Positions 34,353 through 43,451 are shown, counted from the first letter of the stretch. The stretch: DNA of 62,293 bases from Terriglobia bacterium (GCA_020073565.1 JAIQEY010000039.1:1-62293); one strand, 5' to 3'. Notes: generated by a model from the letters alone, not told the origin. Numbers and translations are program-made.

Positions 34353-34843
34353 ACGAAAGCATTATAGATATCCCACGTTCTGTTACCTCACACTTACGAA
34401 CGCTCAATAGTATCATTCATGCTTAGCTCTTACGTTGATGTTAGTGGCCAGCTTCGAGAGCAAGATTGCCACGACGGTCGGCGATGTTCAGTCTTTGTAA
34501 GGCAACGCCCGTGCTCGTAGTGTCGGCTCTCTTGTGCCCAAGAGCAGTTGTCTGCTGTTTCGGAAATCTTAGCTCGAAGTTTATTTGTAGCGCCAAGAAA
34601 TGGCTTGGCAGTGACTTTGAGACGAAGCAAAAATGTCTTTCTGGGAAGGTGCCAGTCCGGAAAGATGGACCGCAGAACCTGACAGGGCCTCCCGTCGGGA
34701 GAGAGATCGGTTCCCGCGTTATGGAGCCGGCGCCTGCGCTCCGTAGGAGCAAAGTCCTGCAGCTTGGCAGATCTGCAGCGGCCCCTAGTCTTGTGAAAAA
34801 CGTTGTTCCAAGGCATCACGCACGGTAGAGAGAGAGGATAGGT
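34353..34843. other. 491-base gap upstream of the sigma54 activator
   Basis: No convincing gene or strong repeat is visible. Frames of 100-160 codons on both strands have atypical composition and no recognisable domain. One short minus-strand motif (L-G-H-K-R-A-D-T-T) recalls tyrosine recombinase ends but lacks the R..H-x-x-R context. Confidence 0.5.
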
Positions 34844-36961
34844 GTGCGCATGGAAGAGGACTTGCCTCACGCTACTGGTCTGAGTTGCTCGCCCGATACT
34901 GGCGGTGGATGCGAAACCGGCTCCCACTCCGCCCTGCGCGACCCATACGAAATTTTTCTTGAGATCGCCGGCCTCATCGTCCGCGATGACTCCTCACTCG
35001 ACCTGTTCGAGGATCTGGCTCCGCTCCTGCAGGAGTTGGCCGGTTGTGATTTCGTCAACATCTCCCTTCATGACCCCACCCAGAACCGCATGCTCAATCA
35101 TTTTTGGAAGGCGGGCCAGGAAGCCGGGGAACTGGACGCTTTCCCGGTGGGAGAGTGTATCAACGGATGGGTGTGGCAGAATCAGCAGGCCCTGACTATT
35201 TCCGACCTGGAGCACGAAGCGCGTTTCCCGGTGTGCCTGTCCGCCCTCCGCAAGCACAATGTCCGTTCCTTCGCGTCCTTCCCGATGAGTACCGCGCTAC
35301 GCCACTACGGAGCGCTGGGCATGGGCAAGAGCGAGAAAGAGGCTGTGGGCATCAACCACTCCCAGTTCTTGTCTCGGGTCGCACAAATGGTTGCGCTCGC
35401 TTTGGAGAACCAGTACATCCACCGCACCCTGCACGAACAGCAGGAACGCATCCAGAGTTTGATCGCCATCAGCCAGGAACTGAGTGCCAGTCTCAACCTC
35501 GAGCGATTGGCTCCAATCATCTTTACCAACCTGCGTCGCATCACGAACTACGACTATGCGGTGCTCGCGATGCTGGAGCCGGGCAATCGGTCCCTCCGTA
35601 TCCACGCGGTGGATCCGATTGCTGATTGTGAGCCGTTGGTTTCGGAAGGCCAAAACATTCCGCTGGAGAGAGCCCTTTCTGCGCAGGCCATTGCTACTCG
35701 CAACATCATATTCTTGAACGCAGAAGATCTTGATCGCTTGGGTACTGCGATCGCCAATAAGGTCCGCGACGCTGGCGTTCAATCCGTGTGCTGCGTTCCT
35801 TTGTTCTCCGGCAGCCAGGCCTTGGGAGCGCTGAGTTGCGGCAGCAAACGCAGGAATGCCTTTCGCCCACAGGACGCCGAGTACCTGCTGCAGGTGGCCG
35901 GCCAGATTGCCGCCGCCCTCCACAATGCCCGCGCCTATCGTGAAATTGATCAACTCAAAGACCGCCTGGCCCAGGAAAAACGCTACCTGGAAGGCGAGAT
36001 CAGCAGCGAACTCCGCCTCGACGAAACGATCGGGAATAGCGGTGCCTTGAAGCGCGTCCTCGACCACGCCGCCATCGTCGCCGACACCGACTCCAACGTT
36101 CTGATCACGGGCGAAACCGGCACCGGAAAAGAACGGGTCGCGCGCTCTATTCACAGCATGAGCCGGCGCCGGGACCGCAACTTCATTAAGCTCAATTGTG
36201 CCGCCATTCCCACCGGACTCCTCGAAAGCGAGTTGTTCGGCCATGAGAAGGGCGCGTTCACGGGCGCGGTCAGCCAGAAAGTAGGCCGGCTCGAACTGGC
36301 GGACAAGGGTACCCTGTTCCTCGACGAGGTGGGTGAGATTCCCCTGGAGTTGCAGCCTAAACTGCTGCGCGTTCTCCAAGATCAGGAATTCGAGCGCCTG
36401 GGAGCTACGCGGACCATCCGCGTCGACGTGCGGGTGATCGCCGCCACCAACCGCGACCTGCTTCGCGAAGTCGAAGACAAGCGGTTCCGCAGCGACTTGT
36501 ACTACCGTCTGCACGTCTTTCCGCTGCATCTTCCCCCGTTGCGCGAGCGCCGCGAGGATATTCCTCTGCTGATTCGCTACTTTGTGGAGAAATCCGCGGC
36601 CCGCTTGAACAAACGTATCGACTTCATCCCCGATGAGGCCGTCGGCGCCATGTTGAAGTGGAAATGGCCCGGAAATATTCGCGAGTTGGAAAACTTCATT
36701 GAGCGCTCCGTCATTCTGTCGGAGGGCAACACCTTGCGTCCACCCCTCTCTGAGTTGCGGCAGGAAATCTCCCGCCAGCAGACCGACGGCGATGGCACGC
36801 TCCGCCAAATAGAACGGGACCACATCATCGAAGTCCTGCGGCAGACCAGGGGCATTCTCTCGGGCGCGGCCGGCGCAGCCGCACGTCTCGGCCTGAAACG
36901 AACCACCCTCCAGTACAAAATGCAAAAGCTCGGCATCTCCCGTATGGATTACCTCGACTGA
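34844..36961 (+). CDS. Sigma54-dependent activator with two GAF domains (FhlA/NorR-like)
   Basis: 705 residues. Two GAF domains (about 28-180 and 210-365), then an AAA+ domain with Walker A G-E-T-G-T-G-K-E, the sigma54-contact loop G-A-F-T-G-A, Walker B L-F-L-D-E-V-G and the R-finger region. A Fis-type HTH ([16 protein letters not shown]) closes it. It drives sigma54 promoters in response to a small ligand bound by GAF. GTG 34844 follows GAGAGG; ATG 34850 is an alternative. It has no receiver domain, so it is not a direct kinase partner. Confidence 0.94.
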   Translation: MRMEEDLPHATGLSCSPDTGGGCETGSHSALRDPYEIFLEIAGLIVRDDSSLDLFEDLAPLLQELAGCDFVNISLHDPTQNRMLNHFWKAGQEAGELDAFPVGECINGWVWQNQQALTISDLEHEARFPVCLSALRKHNVRSFASFPMSTALRHYGALGMGKSEKEAVGINHSQFLSRVAQMVALALENQYIHRTLHEQQERIQSLIAISQELSASLNLERLAPIIFTNLRRITNYDYAVLAMLEPGNRSLRIHAVDPIADCEPLVSEGQNIPLERALSAQAIATRNIIFLNAEDLDRLGTAIANKVRDAGVQSVCCVPLFSGSQALGALSCGSKRRNAFRPQDAEYLLQVAGQIAAALHNARAYREIDQLKDRLAQEKRYLEGEISSELRLDETIGNSGALKRVLDHAAIVADTDSNVLITGETGTGKERVARSIHSMSRRRDRNFIKLNCAAIPTGLLESELFGHEKGAFTGAVSQKVGRLELADKGTLFLDEVGEIPLELQPKLLRVLQDQEFERLGATRTIRVDVRVIAATNRDLLREVEDKRFRSDLYYRLHVFPLHLPPLRERREDIPLLIRYFVEKSAARLNKRIDFIPDEAVGAMLKWKWPGNIRELENFIERSVILSEGNTLRPPLSELRQEISRQQTDGDGTLRQIERDHIIEVLRQTRGILSGAAGAAARLGLKRTTLQYKMQKLGISRMDYLD

Positions 36962-37174
36962 TGTGATTCCTGCCCAACCCTCGTCGGCTCCGCCGACTTC
37001 CCGGCGGACTTATCCTCAGGGCTGGCTCCCGAAACTCCCAAGGCATATAGAGCAGGACACTTAACCGGAGGCCCCGTCTGGCATGCCGCTTGCAATATCG
37101 GTTGGCTCGGCACATTCCTCTCTCCCAATTGAACCGTTCTTCCAGCCAAGGACGTGACGAGTAAGGAGACCTGT

Positions 37175-37885
37175 ATGGGAGTGCCGCGCCGCTTCGCAAT
37201 ACCCAACGATTGTCTGAGTTGTACGCTGAGGCGTGATTGCGATTTCTGTAACCTTCCCCCTGACTTGCTGGCCGAGTTTAATGCCATGGGGCATCTCACG
37301 TTGTTTCCCGCCAACGCCACGCTTTTGACCGAAGGCGAAATCCCGCGCGGCGCCCACATCGTCTGTTCCGGCCGTGTCAAACTTGCCGTCCAGGCCCGCG
37401 ACGGCAAAACCGTGATCCTGAAGATTGCCGGGGACCGCCACATGGTGGGACTCAGCGCCGTGGTTTCCGGGCGCCCCTCACCCGTAACGGCCACCACCAT
37501 TGAACTGTGCCAGATTAAGTTCGTTGAGCAGGCCGGCATCCTCCGCTTGCTCGAGCACAACGGCATTGCTGCCCTGGCGTGCGCCCGGCTGCTTGCCGCC
37601 GAGGTCGGGACCACCTTCGATGACGTGTACGATCTGCTCCTGGCCCGCAGTTCCACTGAAAAACTGGCGCGGCTGTTGCTCTCCTGGGTTGCGGGTGAGC
37701 CGCGCAATCGCGATCTGCGCGTCTCGACCGACTTTACTCACGAGGAAATCGCACAAATGATCGGCTCCTCGCGAGAAACGGTGACCCGCTTACTCAGCGA
37801 GATGAAGCGCAAGGAACTGATTCGTCTGGAAGGATCGATCCTGATCATTCCGAATCGCATCGCTTTGCAGGCCATCGCCTCTTAA
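37175..37885 (+). CDS. Crp/Fnr family regulator, FNR-like
   Basis: 236 residues. Cyclic-nucleotide-binding-like fold (about 30-150) and Crp-type HTH (F-T-H-E-E-I-A-Q-M-I-G-S-S-R-E-T-V-T-R-L-L). The N-terminus has C-L-S-C-T-L-R-R-D-C-D-F-C, i.e. CX2CX5CX2C. Together with a Cys in I-E-L-C-Q-I-K-F this matches the [4Fe-4S] ligands of E. coli FNR, plus one extra Cys. An oxygen- or NO-sensing role is likely. ATG 37175 has AAGGAG six bases upstream. Confidence 0.85.
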   Translation: MGVPRRFAIPNDCLSCTLRRDCDFCNLPPDLLAEFNAMGHLTLFPANATLLTEGEIPRGAHIVCSGRVKLAVQARDGKTVILKIAGDRHMVGLSAVVSGRPSPVTATTIELCQIKFVEQAGILRLLEHNGIAALACARLLAAEVGTTFDDVYDLLLARSSTEKLARLLLSWVAGEPRNRDLRVSTDFTHEEIAQMIGSSRETVTRLLSEMKRKELIRLEGSILIIPNRIALQAIAS

Positions 37886-37897
37886 AGCCCTTCCCCT

Positions 37898-37936
37898 GGG
37901 CGGACGTCAGCAAGTTCGGCGACCGCCCCTTTTTTA
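37898..37936. terminator. Rho-independent terminator between fnr-like and LytTR genes
   Basis: GGGCGG (37898-37903) pairs with CCGCCC (37923-37928), followed by a run of T (37930-37935). It serves the FNR-like gene, and the opposite strand serves the LytTR gene less well. Confidence 0.7.
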
Positions 37937-37940
37937 TCTC

Positions 37941-38720
37941 TTACAGGTTGAACAGTTCCCGCAGGCGGCGGGTCTGGGCGCGGCTGACGGGGATCTCCGT
38001 CTGCTTCTTGTCGTCCATGCGCAATTGGTAGGAACTCTTGAACCACGGAACCACTTCGCGAATGTGGTTGATGTTGACCAGGAACGACCGATGCGCCCGC
38101 CAAAATAGCTTGGCATCGAGGCTCTCGAACAGTTCTTCCAGCGTGCGGCAATTGGACTGCCCTTCCATGCCCGCGTGCCCGCCCGTCACCACCGTAATCA
38201 CGCCATCTTCGATGGTCGCGTAACAGATGTCCTTCGGATCGGCCAGGAATAGCCTGCCCGCCGCCTTGATCAGAATCTTCGCCGTTTGCGGCTTCTGGGA
38301 TTCCAGCATTCGCACCAGGGTTTCGAATTTCTCGTCCGAACCGGCGCCCGCTTCCATCTTCGCGCGCGCCCTCTCGACCGATTGCGCCACCCGCTTCTTG
38401 TCGAAGGGCTTCAGGATGTAATCAACCGCATTCACTTCGAAGGCCTTCACCGCATATTGATCGAACGCGGTGGCAAATACGATCTTGGGCAGCGGCACCT
38501 TGCGGTCGAGCAACTTCTTGATCACGCCGAACCCATCCAGTCCCGGCATCTGCACGTCGAGAAAAACCAGGTCGGGACTGTGCTCCTTGATCAGGTTGAC
38601 CGCCTCCAGACCATTCTTGCCCTGCGCGACTACGTTCACGTCGCCCAGGTTCTTGACCAGGTAGGCAAGCTCGTCGCGCGCGGGCTGTTCGTCGTCCACG
38701 ATCACTGCAGAGAGAGGCAT
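37941..38720 (-). CDS. LytTR family response regulator
   Basis: 259 residues. Receiver: D-D-E-Q (acidic pocket), phospho-Asp in V-F-L-D-V-Q-M-P-G-L-D-G, A-T-A-F-D, Lys in L-K-P-F-D-K. LytTR DNA-binding domain 140-259 with F-W-R-A-H-R-S-F-L-V-N and the final R-R-L-R-E-L-F-N-L. The LytS-type kinase partner is not in the window. Confidence 0.94.
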   Translation of the reverse strand: MPLSAVIVDDEQPARDELAYLVKNLGDVNVVAQGKNGLEAVNLIKEHSPDLVFLDVQMPGLDGFGVIKKLLDRKVPLPKIVFATAFDQYAVKAFEVNAVDYILKPFDKKRVAQSVERARAKMEAGAGSDEKFETLVRMLESQKPQTAKILIKAAGRLFLADPKDICYATIEDGVITVVTGGHAGMEGQSNCRTLEELFESLDAKLFWRAHRSFLVNINHIREVVPWFKSSYQLRMDDKKQTEIPVSRAQTRRLRELFNL

Positions 38721-38802
38721 AGGGTCACTGCCATCATTATACCGGCCGTCCCCGCCGCAGAGCGTGCGGCGAGCCCCGCAAGTCGCGTTGAAAGCTCGGG
38801 AA

Positions 38803-38820
38803 ATGTTCCACGTGGAACGT
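38803..38820. promoter_or_regulatory. parS-like palindrome
   Basis: The 14-bp perfect palindrome GTTCCACGTGGAAC (38805-38818), within A-TGTT...AACG-T, matches the core of chromosomal parS sites (consensus TGTTTCACGTGAAACA with CC/GG variants). It lies in the gap upstream of the BrnA-like gene. No parAB genes are in the window. Confidence 0.6.
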
Positions 38821-38856
38821 TTTGTCGATGCCAGTATGTATGTACATTGGTATGCG

Positions 38857-38862
38857 TATAAT
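38857..38862 (+). promoter_or_regulatory. TATAAT box before the BrnA-like gene
   Basis: A perfect TATAAT ten bases upstream of the GTG at 38872, overlapped by a TATGTACAT-TG-GTATG dyad. If used, the transcript would be nearly leaderless. No good -35 is visible. Confidence 0.4.
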
Positions 38863-38871
38863 GACTGTCAA

Positions 38872-39081
38872 GTGAAGCAAGGAAAACGAATTAAGCGGCG
38901 CCGGAGGATTGCGCGACTGAAGGCATCGTCGTGGTACAGGCCAGCCAAGAAGCAGGTGTGCCTGCGGCTGGACGCGGACGTACTGGCGTGGTTCAGACGG
39001 GAAGGACCGGGATACCAGACGCGGATCAACGAGGCGCTGCGGAAGGTGATGAGGGAGGAGAGGGAACGGTCGGGGGAGTAA
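38872..39081 (+). CDS. BrnA/CopG-like ribbon-helix-helix protein (orphan antitoxin-like)
   Basis: About 69 residues. The end K-Q-V-C-L-R-L-D-A-D-V-L-A-W-F-R-R-E-G-P followed by Y-Q-T-R-I-N-E-A-L-R-K-V-M is the BrnA/DUF4415 signature. This is a ribbon-helix-helix DNA-binding domain usually encoded after a BrnT toxin. No BrnT frame is adjacent on either side. I start at GTG 38872, after the TATAAT; longer in-frame starts at 38803 and 38836 run through the parS-like and promoter sequence. It may act as a plain repressor. Confidence 0.7.
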   Translation: MKQGKRIKRRRRIARLKASSWYRPAKKQVCLRLDADVLAWFRREGPGYQTRINEALRKVMREERERSGE

Positions 39082-39194
39082 GCTGCTGGCCACGATTGCC
39101 TGGGCCGCCCTGCCTTGCCCCCAGGTTAGCGCCCAAAGAACAGGCACGAACCTGGGGAACCTGGCAGGTCCAATGGACTCCGCAGCGTCATATG

Positions 39195-40631
39195 TCAGAT
39201 AACAATGTTAATGGCCTCCCATCCGGCGTTGCCGTGTCCGCCACTCCAACTGTTGTTGAGGATGGTGCGATCCCAGACCTCAACGTAGATTAGGTAGCAG
39301 CACGGAACGATGTTCGGATCGCTCCACGGATCCCACAGGAACTCTGTCGGAACCACATATCCCTGATTGGTGATATCTCCGTTGTAAGTCTCCGAGAGCG
39401 GTACCGACGTGGTGCTCACGATAGGAACCGAGAGCCCAGAATTGCCCCGGGCGGTGACTGCGATCTGGCTCATGTTGGGATCGTAGGCCTGGACCGTGAC
39501 CACGATCACCCCATCGCCCTTGCGAACCTTGGCGCACTTCAACGGGGAGCGCGTGCCGTCGGGCTTTTGCAACTGCAGCGTGATAATGGGACGCGGCAGC
39601 GGGAACGGGCCCGTGTTGTCGAGGCGCACCACTTGCGGGCTGCTGACCCGCGTGGTCGCGCCGTCTCGCACGCGAAGCCGCAGGTAGTAGACACCGTCGG
39701 GAGCAGACGTCGGCCACATCAGCAGCGTCTTCTCTCCGGTGGTAAGGCGTCCGCCATCGGAGTCGGTGAGTTCGTCGATCTGAAACCATCCCGGATCAAC
39801 GCCTCCAGACTGGCTGCGGGTGCGGAATTGCTGGAAGGGCGGTTGGACGGTCAGTTCGGGAAATGGGGGCGGCGGTGGTTGTGGCGGAACCTGGTCGTAT
39901 CCCCCCTGAGGCCCAACCAGGATGGGGCTGTATGGCCCCCCCGGCGCGCTGGAGACTTCCACCAAGTACTCCTTCGCCGTGGGCATGTTGAAAATGCCCA
40001 TGAGCCATACCAAACCGCCAAAAGGGTGGTCGCCAACTCCTGCCAGAGGATTCGGTGGAGGCACGAAGCCGATGGGAATGCTGGGCCCGTTGCCGTAACC
40101 GAGTGCGTTGATCTGCGTGATCGGAATGGAACCCACTCTCGTGATCAGGGGCAAGGGAGGGCAGACTTTCTGACAATGCTCCTGGCAGCATTCGGCACAC
40201 AGGATGATGCAGAGCTGGTAGCAGTATTGTTGCAGCTTATTCCGTTCGATCTCCTGATTCCATGCCTCGACGTTTCCGGACCGGATAATTTCGCACATCC
40301 GCTTGGCGAAGCCCGGGTCGCGGAACAACGAACCGACCGCTTTTGCGAATCCCAGGATCTCCTCGGCGTTCACTTCCCCAGTGGCGGGTTTGGGACAGAA
40401 CTTGCGGCACACTCCAACACATCGTTTCCGGCAAAAGAACCGGCAAACCCAGTGGCATTGGTCTTCAATCCCAACCGTGCCGAGCGCGGCTCCAAACTTC
40501 GCAGCATCGCCGGCGATGAAGGCTTCATAGGCCGCGCGGAAGGCACCTGGGTTGGCCGACAGCTTTTCGATAGCCTCACCCGTTTGTTGCAACTCAACTG
40601 CGTTCAGTTCGTGCTTGGTTTCTTCACTCAT
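39195..40631 (-). CDS. Cysteine-ladder protein with Pro-rich linker and Ig-like C-terminus (unknown function)
   Basis: 478 residues, no signal peptide. The N-terminus is a tandem duplication of 78 residues. Each half has a helical segment (N/D-P-G at 27-29 and 105-107) and, exactly 31 residues after the Pro, six cysteines every fourth residue: C59, 63, 67, 71, 75, 79 and C137, 141, 145, 149, 153, 157 (plus C113, C148). On a helix these form a stripe. Then come G-N-G-P-S-I-P-I-G-F-V-P-P-P-N-P, a Q-P-P-P-P-P-F-P stretch and beta-rich domains to the end. Metal binding or a disulfide zipper is conceivable. AAGGAG precedes ATG 40631. Divergent from dnaK. Confidence 0.8.
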   Translation of the reverse strand: MSEETKHELNAVELQQTGEAIEKLSANPGAFRAAYEAFIAGDAAKFGAALGTVGIEDQCHWVCRFFCRKRCVGVCRKFCPKPATGEVNAEEILGFAKAVGSLFRDPGFAKRMCEIIRSGNVEAWNQEIERNKLQQYCYQLCIILCAECCQEHCQKVCPPLPLITRVGSIPITQINALGYGNGPSIPIGFVPPPNPLAGVGDHPFGGLVWLMGIFNMPTAKEYLVEVSSAPGGPYSPILVGPQGGYDQVPPQPPPPPFPELTVQPPFQQFRTRSQSGGVDPGWFQIDELTDSDGGRLTTGEKTLLMWPTSAPDGVYYLRLRVRDGATTRVSSPQVVRLDNTGPFPLPRPIITLQLQKPDGTRSPLKCAKVRKGDGVIVVTVQAYDPNMSQIAVTARGNSGLSVPIVSTTSVPLSETYNGDITNQGYVVPTEFLWDPWSDPNIVPCCYLIYVEVWDRTILNNSWSGGHGNAGWEAINIVI

Positions 40632-40992
40632 ATCGCACTCCTTCTTGTTCTTGCAGCCGGAACCAGCGGCGGCGCAGAAGGCCTCGCGGCTTTCGCCGTT
40701 CGTCAGATACGCAAAACCTGCTGTTCCGACAAGATGAGGTTCGATCTAGACCATGCCGCTTTTACGCGAAGGTCTAGGCATCCTTAGTTAGCCCACACAT
40801 AGTTACCCCACAGTTCATAGAACGCGAATGCCTGCCAATCTCTTTCGCGCTGATGGAAAATCTATTTTGTTCTGAACCCAGCTTTGTATAACAGACGTCC
40901 CAGCTAGTCAACTGCTGGATGCCGGGCACGCCTAATAGCAGAGGCCGGCCCGAAGCGGCCGCACCCAAGGCGGGGGTGCCTGCATCCAATAC

Positions 40993-41013
40993 CTTGACAA
41001 TGATTCACTCAGG
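40993..41013 (+). promoter_or_regulatory. HAIR element (HspR site) upstream of dnaK
   Basis: CTTGACA-N7-ACTCAGG matches the HAIR consensus CTTGAGT-N7-ACTCAAG at 11 of 14 positions with the exact spacer. It overlaps the dnaK -35 box, where HspR would block RNA polymerase. An hspR gene lies at 47089. The classic CIRCE element is absent. Confidence 0.7.
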
Positions 41014-41032
41014 TCCTAGCATACTCTAGGAC
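40994..41032 (+). promoter_or_regulatory. dnaK promoter and overlapping dyad
   Basis: TTGACA (40994-40999), a 17-base spacer and TAGCAT (41017-41022). GTCCTAG (41013-41019) and CTAGGAC (41026-41032) form a 7-bp inverted repeat with a six-base loop over the -10 and start site. It may be a second operator or a 5' hairpin. Confidence 0.65.
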
Positions 41033-41085
41033 GCAATCATAATTGCGCTGATTTTAAAGCACTTATCAATTTAGGAGGTCCCGTT

Positions 41086-43020
41086 ATGGGCAAGATCATT
41101 GGAATTGACTTGGGTACGACCAACTCCTGCGTGGCGGTGATGGAGGGGGGGGAGCCCAAGGTTATTGCGAATGAAGAAGGTGGGCGGACGACTCCGTCGG
41201 TGGTGGCGTTCACCAAAACCGGCGAGCGTTTGGTCGGCCAGGTCGCCAAGCGGCAGGCCATTACCAATCCCGAGAACACGGTGTATTCGATCAAGCGGTT
41301 CATGGGGCGCCGCTTCGACGAAGTGAACGAAGAAATGAAGATGGTCCCGTACAAGGTGGAGCGCGACGGCGACCATGTTTCCATCGTGGCTCAGGGCAAG
41401 AAGTACACCCCGCCCGAGATCTCGGCGATGATCCTGCAAAAACTGAAGAAGGCGGCGGAAGACTACCTGGGCGAAAAAGTCACCGAGGCGGTCATCACGG
41501 TTCCTGCTTACTTCAACGACGCGCAGCGCCAGGCGACGAAAGATGCCGGGCGGATCGCCGGGCTTGAGGTTAAGCGCATCATCAACGAGCCGACGGCGGC
41601 CGCTTTGGCCTATGGGCTCGACAAGGGCAAGGACGAGACGATTGCGGTCTACGACTTTGGCGGCGGCACGTTCGATATTTCGATCCTGGAAGTTGGCGAG
41701 GGCGTGATCGAAGTGAAAGCCACCAACGGCGACACGCACCTGGGCGGCGACAACATCGACCAGCGGCTGGTGGACTGGCTGATTGACGAATTCAAGAAAG
41801 ACGAAGGTCTCGACCTGCGCGGCAAGGGCAACGAGATGGCGCTGCAGCGTCTGCGGGACGCGGCGGAGCGGGCGAAGATCGAACTCTCCACCACCATGGA
41901 GCATGAGATCAACCTGCCCTTTATCACGGCCGATGCCAGCGGGCCGAAGCACCTGGTGAAGAAGCTGACGCGAGCGAAACTGGAATCGATGATTGAAGAC
42001 ATCCTGCAGCGGTCGGTCGGGCCGTCGAAGCAGTGCATGAAGGATGCGGGCATCGATGCCAGCAAGATCAATGAAGTGGTGCTGGTCGGCGGACAGACGC
42101 GCATGCCGCGCATCCAGGCCATCGTGAAAGAGCTGTTCGGGCGCGAAGGCCACAAGGGCGTGAACCCGGATGAAGTCGTGGCAGTCGGCGCCGGCATTCA
42201 GGGTGGCGTGCTCAAGGGCGAAGTGAAGGACCTGTTGCTGCTGGATGTGACTCCGCTGACGCTGTCGATTGAGACGCTGGGCGGAGTGGCGACGGGGATG
42301 ATCCCGCGCAACACGACGATTCCGACTAAGAAGACGGAGACGTTTTCGACCGCGGCCGACAGCCAAACGTCGGTTGAGGTGCATGTGCTGCAGGGCGAGC
42401 GGCCGATGGCGGCGCAGAACCGGACGCTGGGCAAGTTCCATTTGACCGGGCTGCCACCGGCGCCGCGCGGGATTCCGCAGATCGAGGTGACGTTCGACAT
42501 CGATGCGAACGGCATCCTGAACGTGACCGCAAAAGACATGGCCACCGGCAAGGATCAGAAGATCACGATTACGTCGTCTTCGGGTCTGAGCAAAGAAGAA
42601 GTCGATCGCATGGCTAAGGAAGCGGATGCGCATTCGGCCGAAGACAAGGCTCAGCGCGAGGCGATTGAAGCCAAGAATCAGCTCGACTCGATGGTCTACA
42701 ACATCGAGAAGATGCTGAAGGAACATGGCGACAAGATCTCGGGCTCGGAGCGCGGCGATGTTGAGAACGCGCTGGCGGACGCGAAGAAGGCCATCGAGAG
42801 CGGGGACAAGGCGCAGATGGATTCGGCGCGCGAGAAGCTGACGGCTGCCTCGCACAAGCTGGCCGAGCAGATGTACAAGGCGACCCAAGCGCAAGCTGCG
42901 CCGGGCGCTGGACCAACGCCGCCGGGCGCCGATACGGCTTCGGGCGGAGACGGTCAGGCCAAGAAAAAAGACGAAGGCGTGATCGACGCTGAGTACGTAG
43001 ACGTGGAAGACAAAAAGTAG
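41086..43020 (+). CDS. dnaK: Chaperone DnaK (Hsp70)
   Basis: 644 residues. ATPase domain with [21 protein letters not shown] and V-G-G-Q-T-R-M-P. The interdomain linker [12 protein letters not shown], the substrate-binding domain and a lid follow, with a Gly/Pro-rich tail ending [17 protein letters not shown] precedes ATG 41086. It is preceded by a promoter with a HAIR element and followed by a 59-residue ORF and dnaJ. grpE is not in the window. The stop is inside a heptamer repeat. Confidence 0.98.
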   Translation: MGKIIGIDLGTTNSCVAVMEGGEPKVIANEEGGRTTPSVVAFTKTGERLVGQVAKRQAITNPENTVYSIKRFMGRRFDEVNEEMKMVPYKVERDGDHVSIVAQGKKYTPPEISAMILQKLKKAAEDYLGEKVTEAVITVPAYFNDAQRQATKDAGRIAGLEVKRIINEPTAAALAYGLDKGKDETIAVYDFGGGTFDISILEVGEGVIEVKATNGDTHLGGDNIDQRLVDWLIDEFKKDEGLDLRGKGNEMALQRLRDAAERAKIELSTTMEHEINLPFITADASGPKHLVKKLTRAKLESMIEDILQRSVGPSKQCMKDAGIDASKINEVVLVGGQTRMPRIQAIVKELFGREGHKGVNPDEVVAVGAGIQGGVLKGEVKDLLLLDVTPLTLSIETLGGVATGMIPRNTTIPTKKTETFSTAADSQTSVEVHVLQGERPMAAQNRTLGKFHLTGLPPAPRGIPQIEVTFDIDANGILNVTAKDMATGKDQKITITSSSGLSKEEVDRMAKEADAHSAEDKAQREAIEAKNQLDSMVYNIEKMLKEHGDKISGSERGDVENALADAKKAIESGDKAQMDSAREKLTAASHKLAEQMYKATQAQAAPGAGPTPPGADTASGGDGQAKKKDEGVIDAEYVDVEDKK

Positions 43021-43049
43021 CTACTAGCTTCTGGCTACTAGCTATTAGC
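43018..43049 (+). repeat. Heptamer word locus (CTACTAG) at the dnaK stop
   Basis: TAG-CTACTAG-CTTCTGG-CTACTAG-CTATTAG-CT with a 7-bp period; the first TAG is the dnaK stop codon. Followed by REP-B (43069) and REP-C palindromes. Confidence 0.8.
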
Positions 43050-43068
43050 TCGGCAGAGCTTGTGTGGA

Positions 43069-43156
43069 GCGGGCATTCTTGCCCGCATGAAGGGGAATAA
43101 GCGACCGCCTGAGGGCGAGGGCGCCCTCAGGACAGCCGGCGAGGCGCCGGCGCTAC
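43069..43156. repeat. REP-B and REP-C palindromes between dnaK and dnaJ
   Basis: GCGGGCA-ttct... TGCCCGC (43069-43086), CCTGAGGGC facing GCCCTCAGG (43108-43131), and GACAGCCGGCG-agg-CGCCGGC-GCTAC (43131-43156), the last matching 7621-7646 in inverse orientation. Confidence 0.8.
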
Positions 43157-43197
43157 AAATGTCTGCGTTTCGGGTTTAAGCGGGTAAGGAGAACGAA

Positions 43198-43377
43198 TTG
43201 AGATTTGAAGTCAATGGGCAGATGTTTTTTGTGAACTTTGTCCCGGAAGAGGGGCGCTGGTATTGCTACGCGCCCACTCCGACGGGCGTGCAGCGGGTCC
43301 CTGTGTCGATGGACGCGGCGCCGTTTGAGTCGTTTACTGTGCAGCAGGATGAGCAGGCGAAGGAAGTGGTGCACTGA
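43198..43377 (+). CDS. Small conserved-looking protein between dnaK and dnaJ (59 residues)
   Basis: TTG start with AAGGAG six bases upstream. The product begins M-R-F-E-V-N-G-Q-M-F-F-V-N-F and contains E-G-R-W-Y-C-Y-A-P-T-P-T-G, a compact beta-rich pattern, ending V-V-H. Codon choice is like that of the neighbours. No known domain. The site between dnaK and dnaJ suggests co-expression on heat shock. The strong ribosome site and full-length frame support a real gene. Confidence 0.65.
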   Translation: MRFEVNGQMFFVNFVPEEGRWYCYAPTPTGVQRVPVSMDAAPFESFTVQQDEQAKEVVH

Positions 43378-43451
43378 ACCCGAACTCTCAGTTTGGAAGG
43401 TGTGCGACACTTCCATACCGGGGAAATCGTACGCGTCAGCGAGTCCATAAG

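Noticed and set aside
34441..34752. Minus-strand frame with an L-G-H-K-R-A-D-T-T string that recalls tyrosine recombinases
   Set aside because: The R...H-x-x-R...Y catalytic set is missing and the frame is too short; no attachment-site repeats were found.
35297..36925. 542-codon minus-strand frame opposite the sigma54 activator
   Set aside because: A GC-rich antisense shadow; the plus strand has the full AAA+ motif set.
40993..41085. CIRCE (HrcA) element before dnaK
   Set aside because: TTAGCACTC-N9-GAGTGCTAA is not present; the HAIR-type site explains the dyad better.
41071..42894. 607-codon minus-strand frame opposite dnaK
   Set aside because: Antisense of dnaK, with composition dictated by its codon usage.
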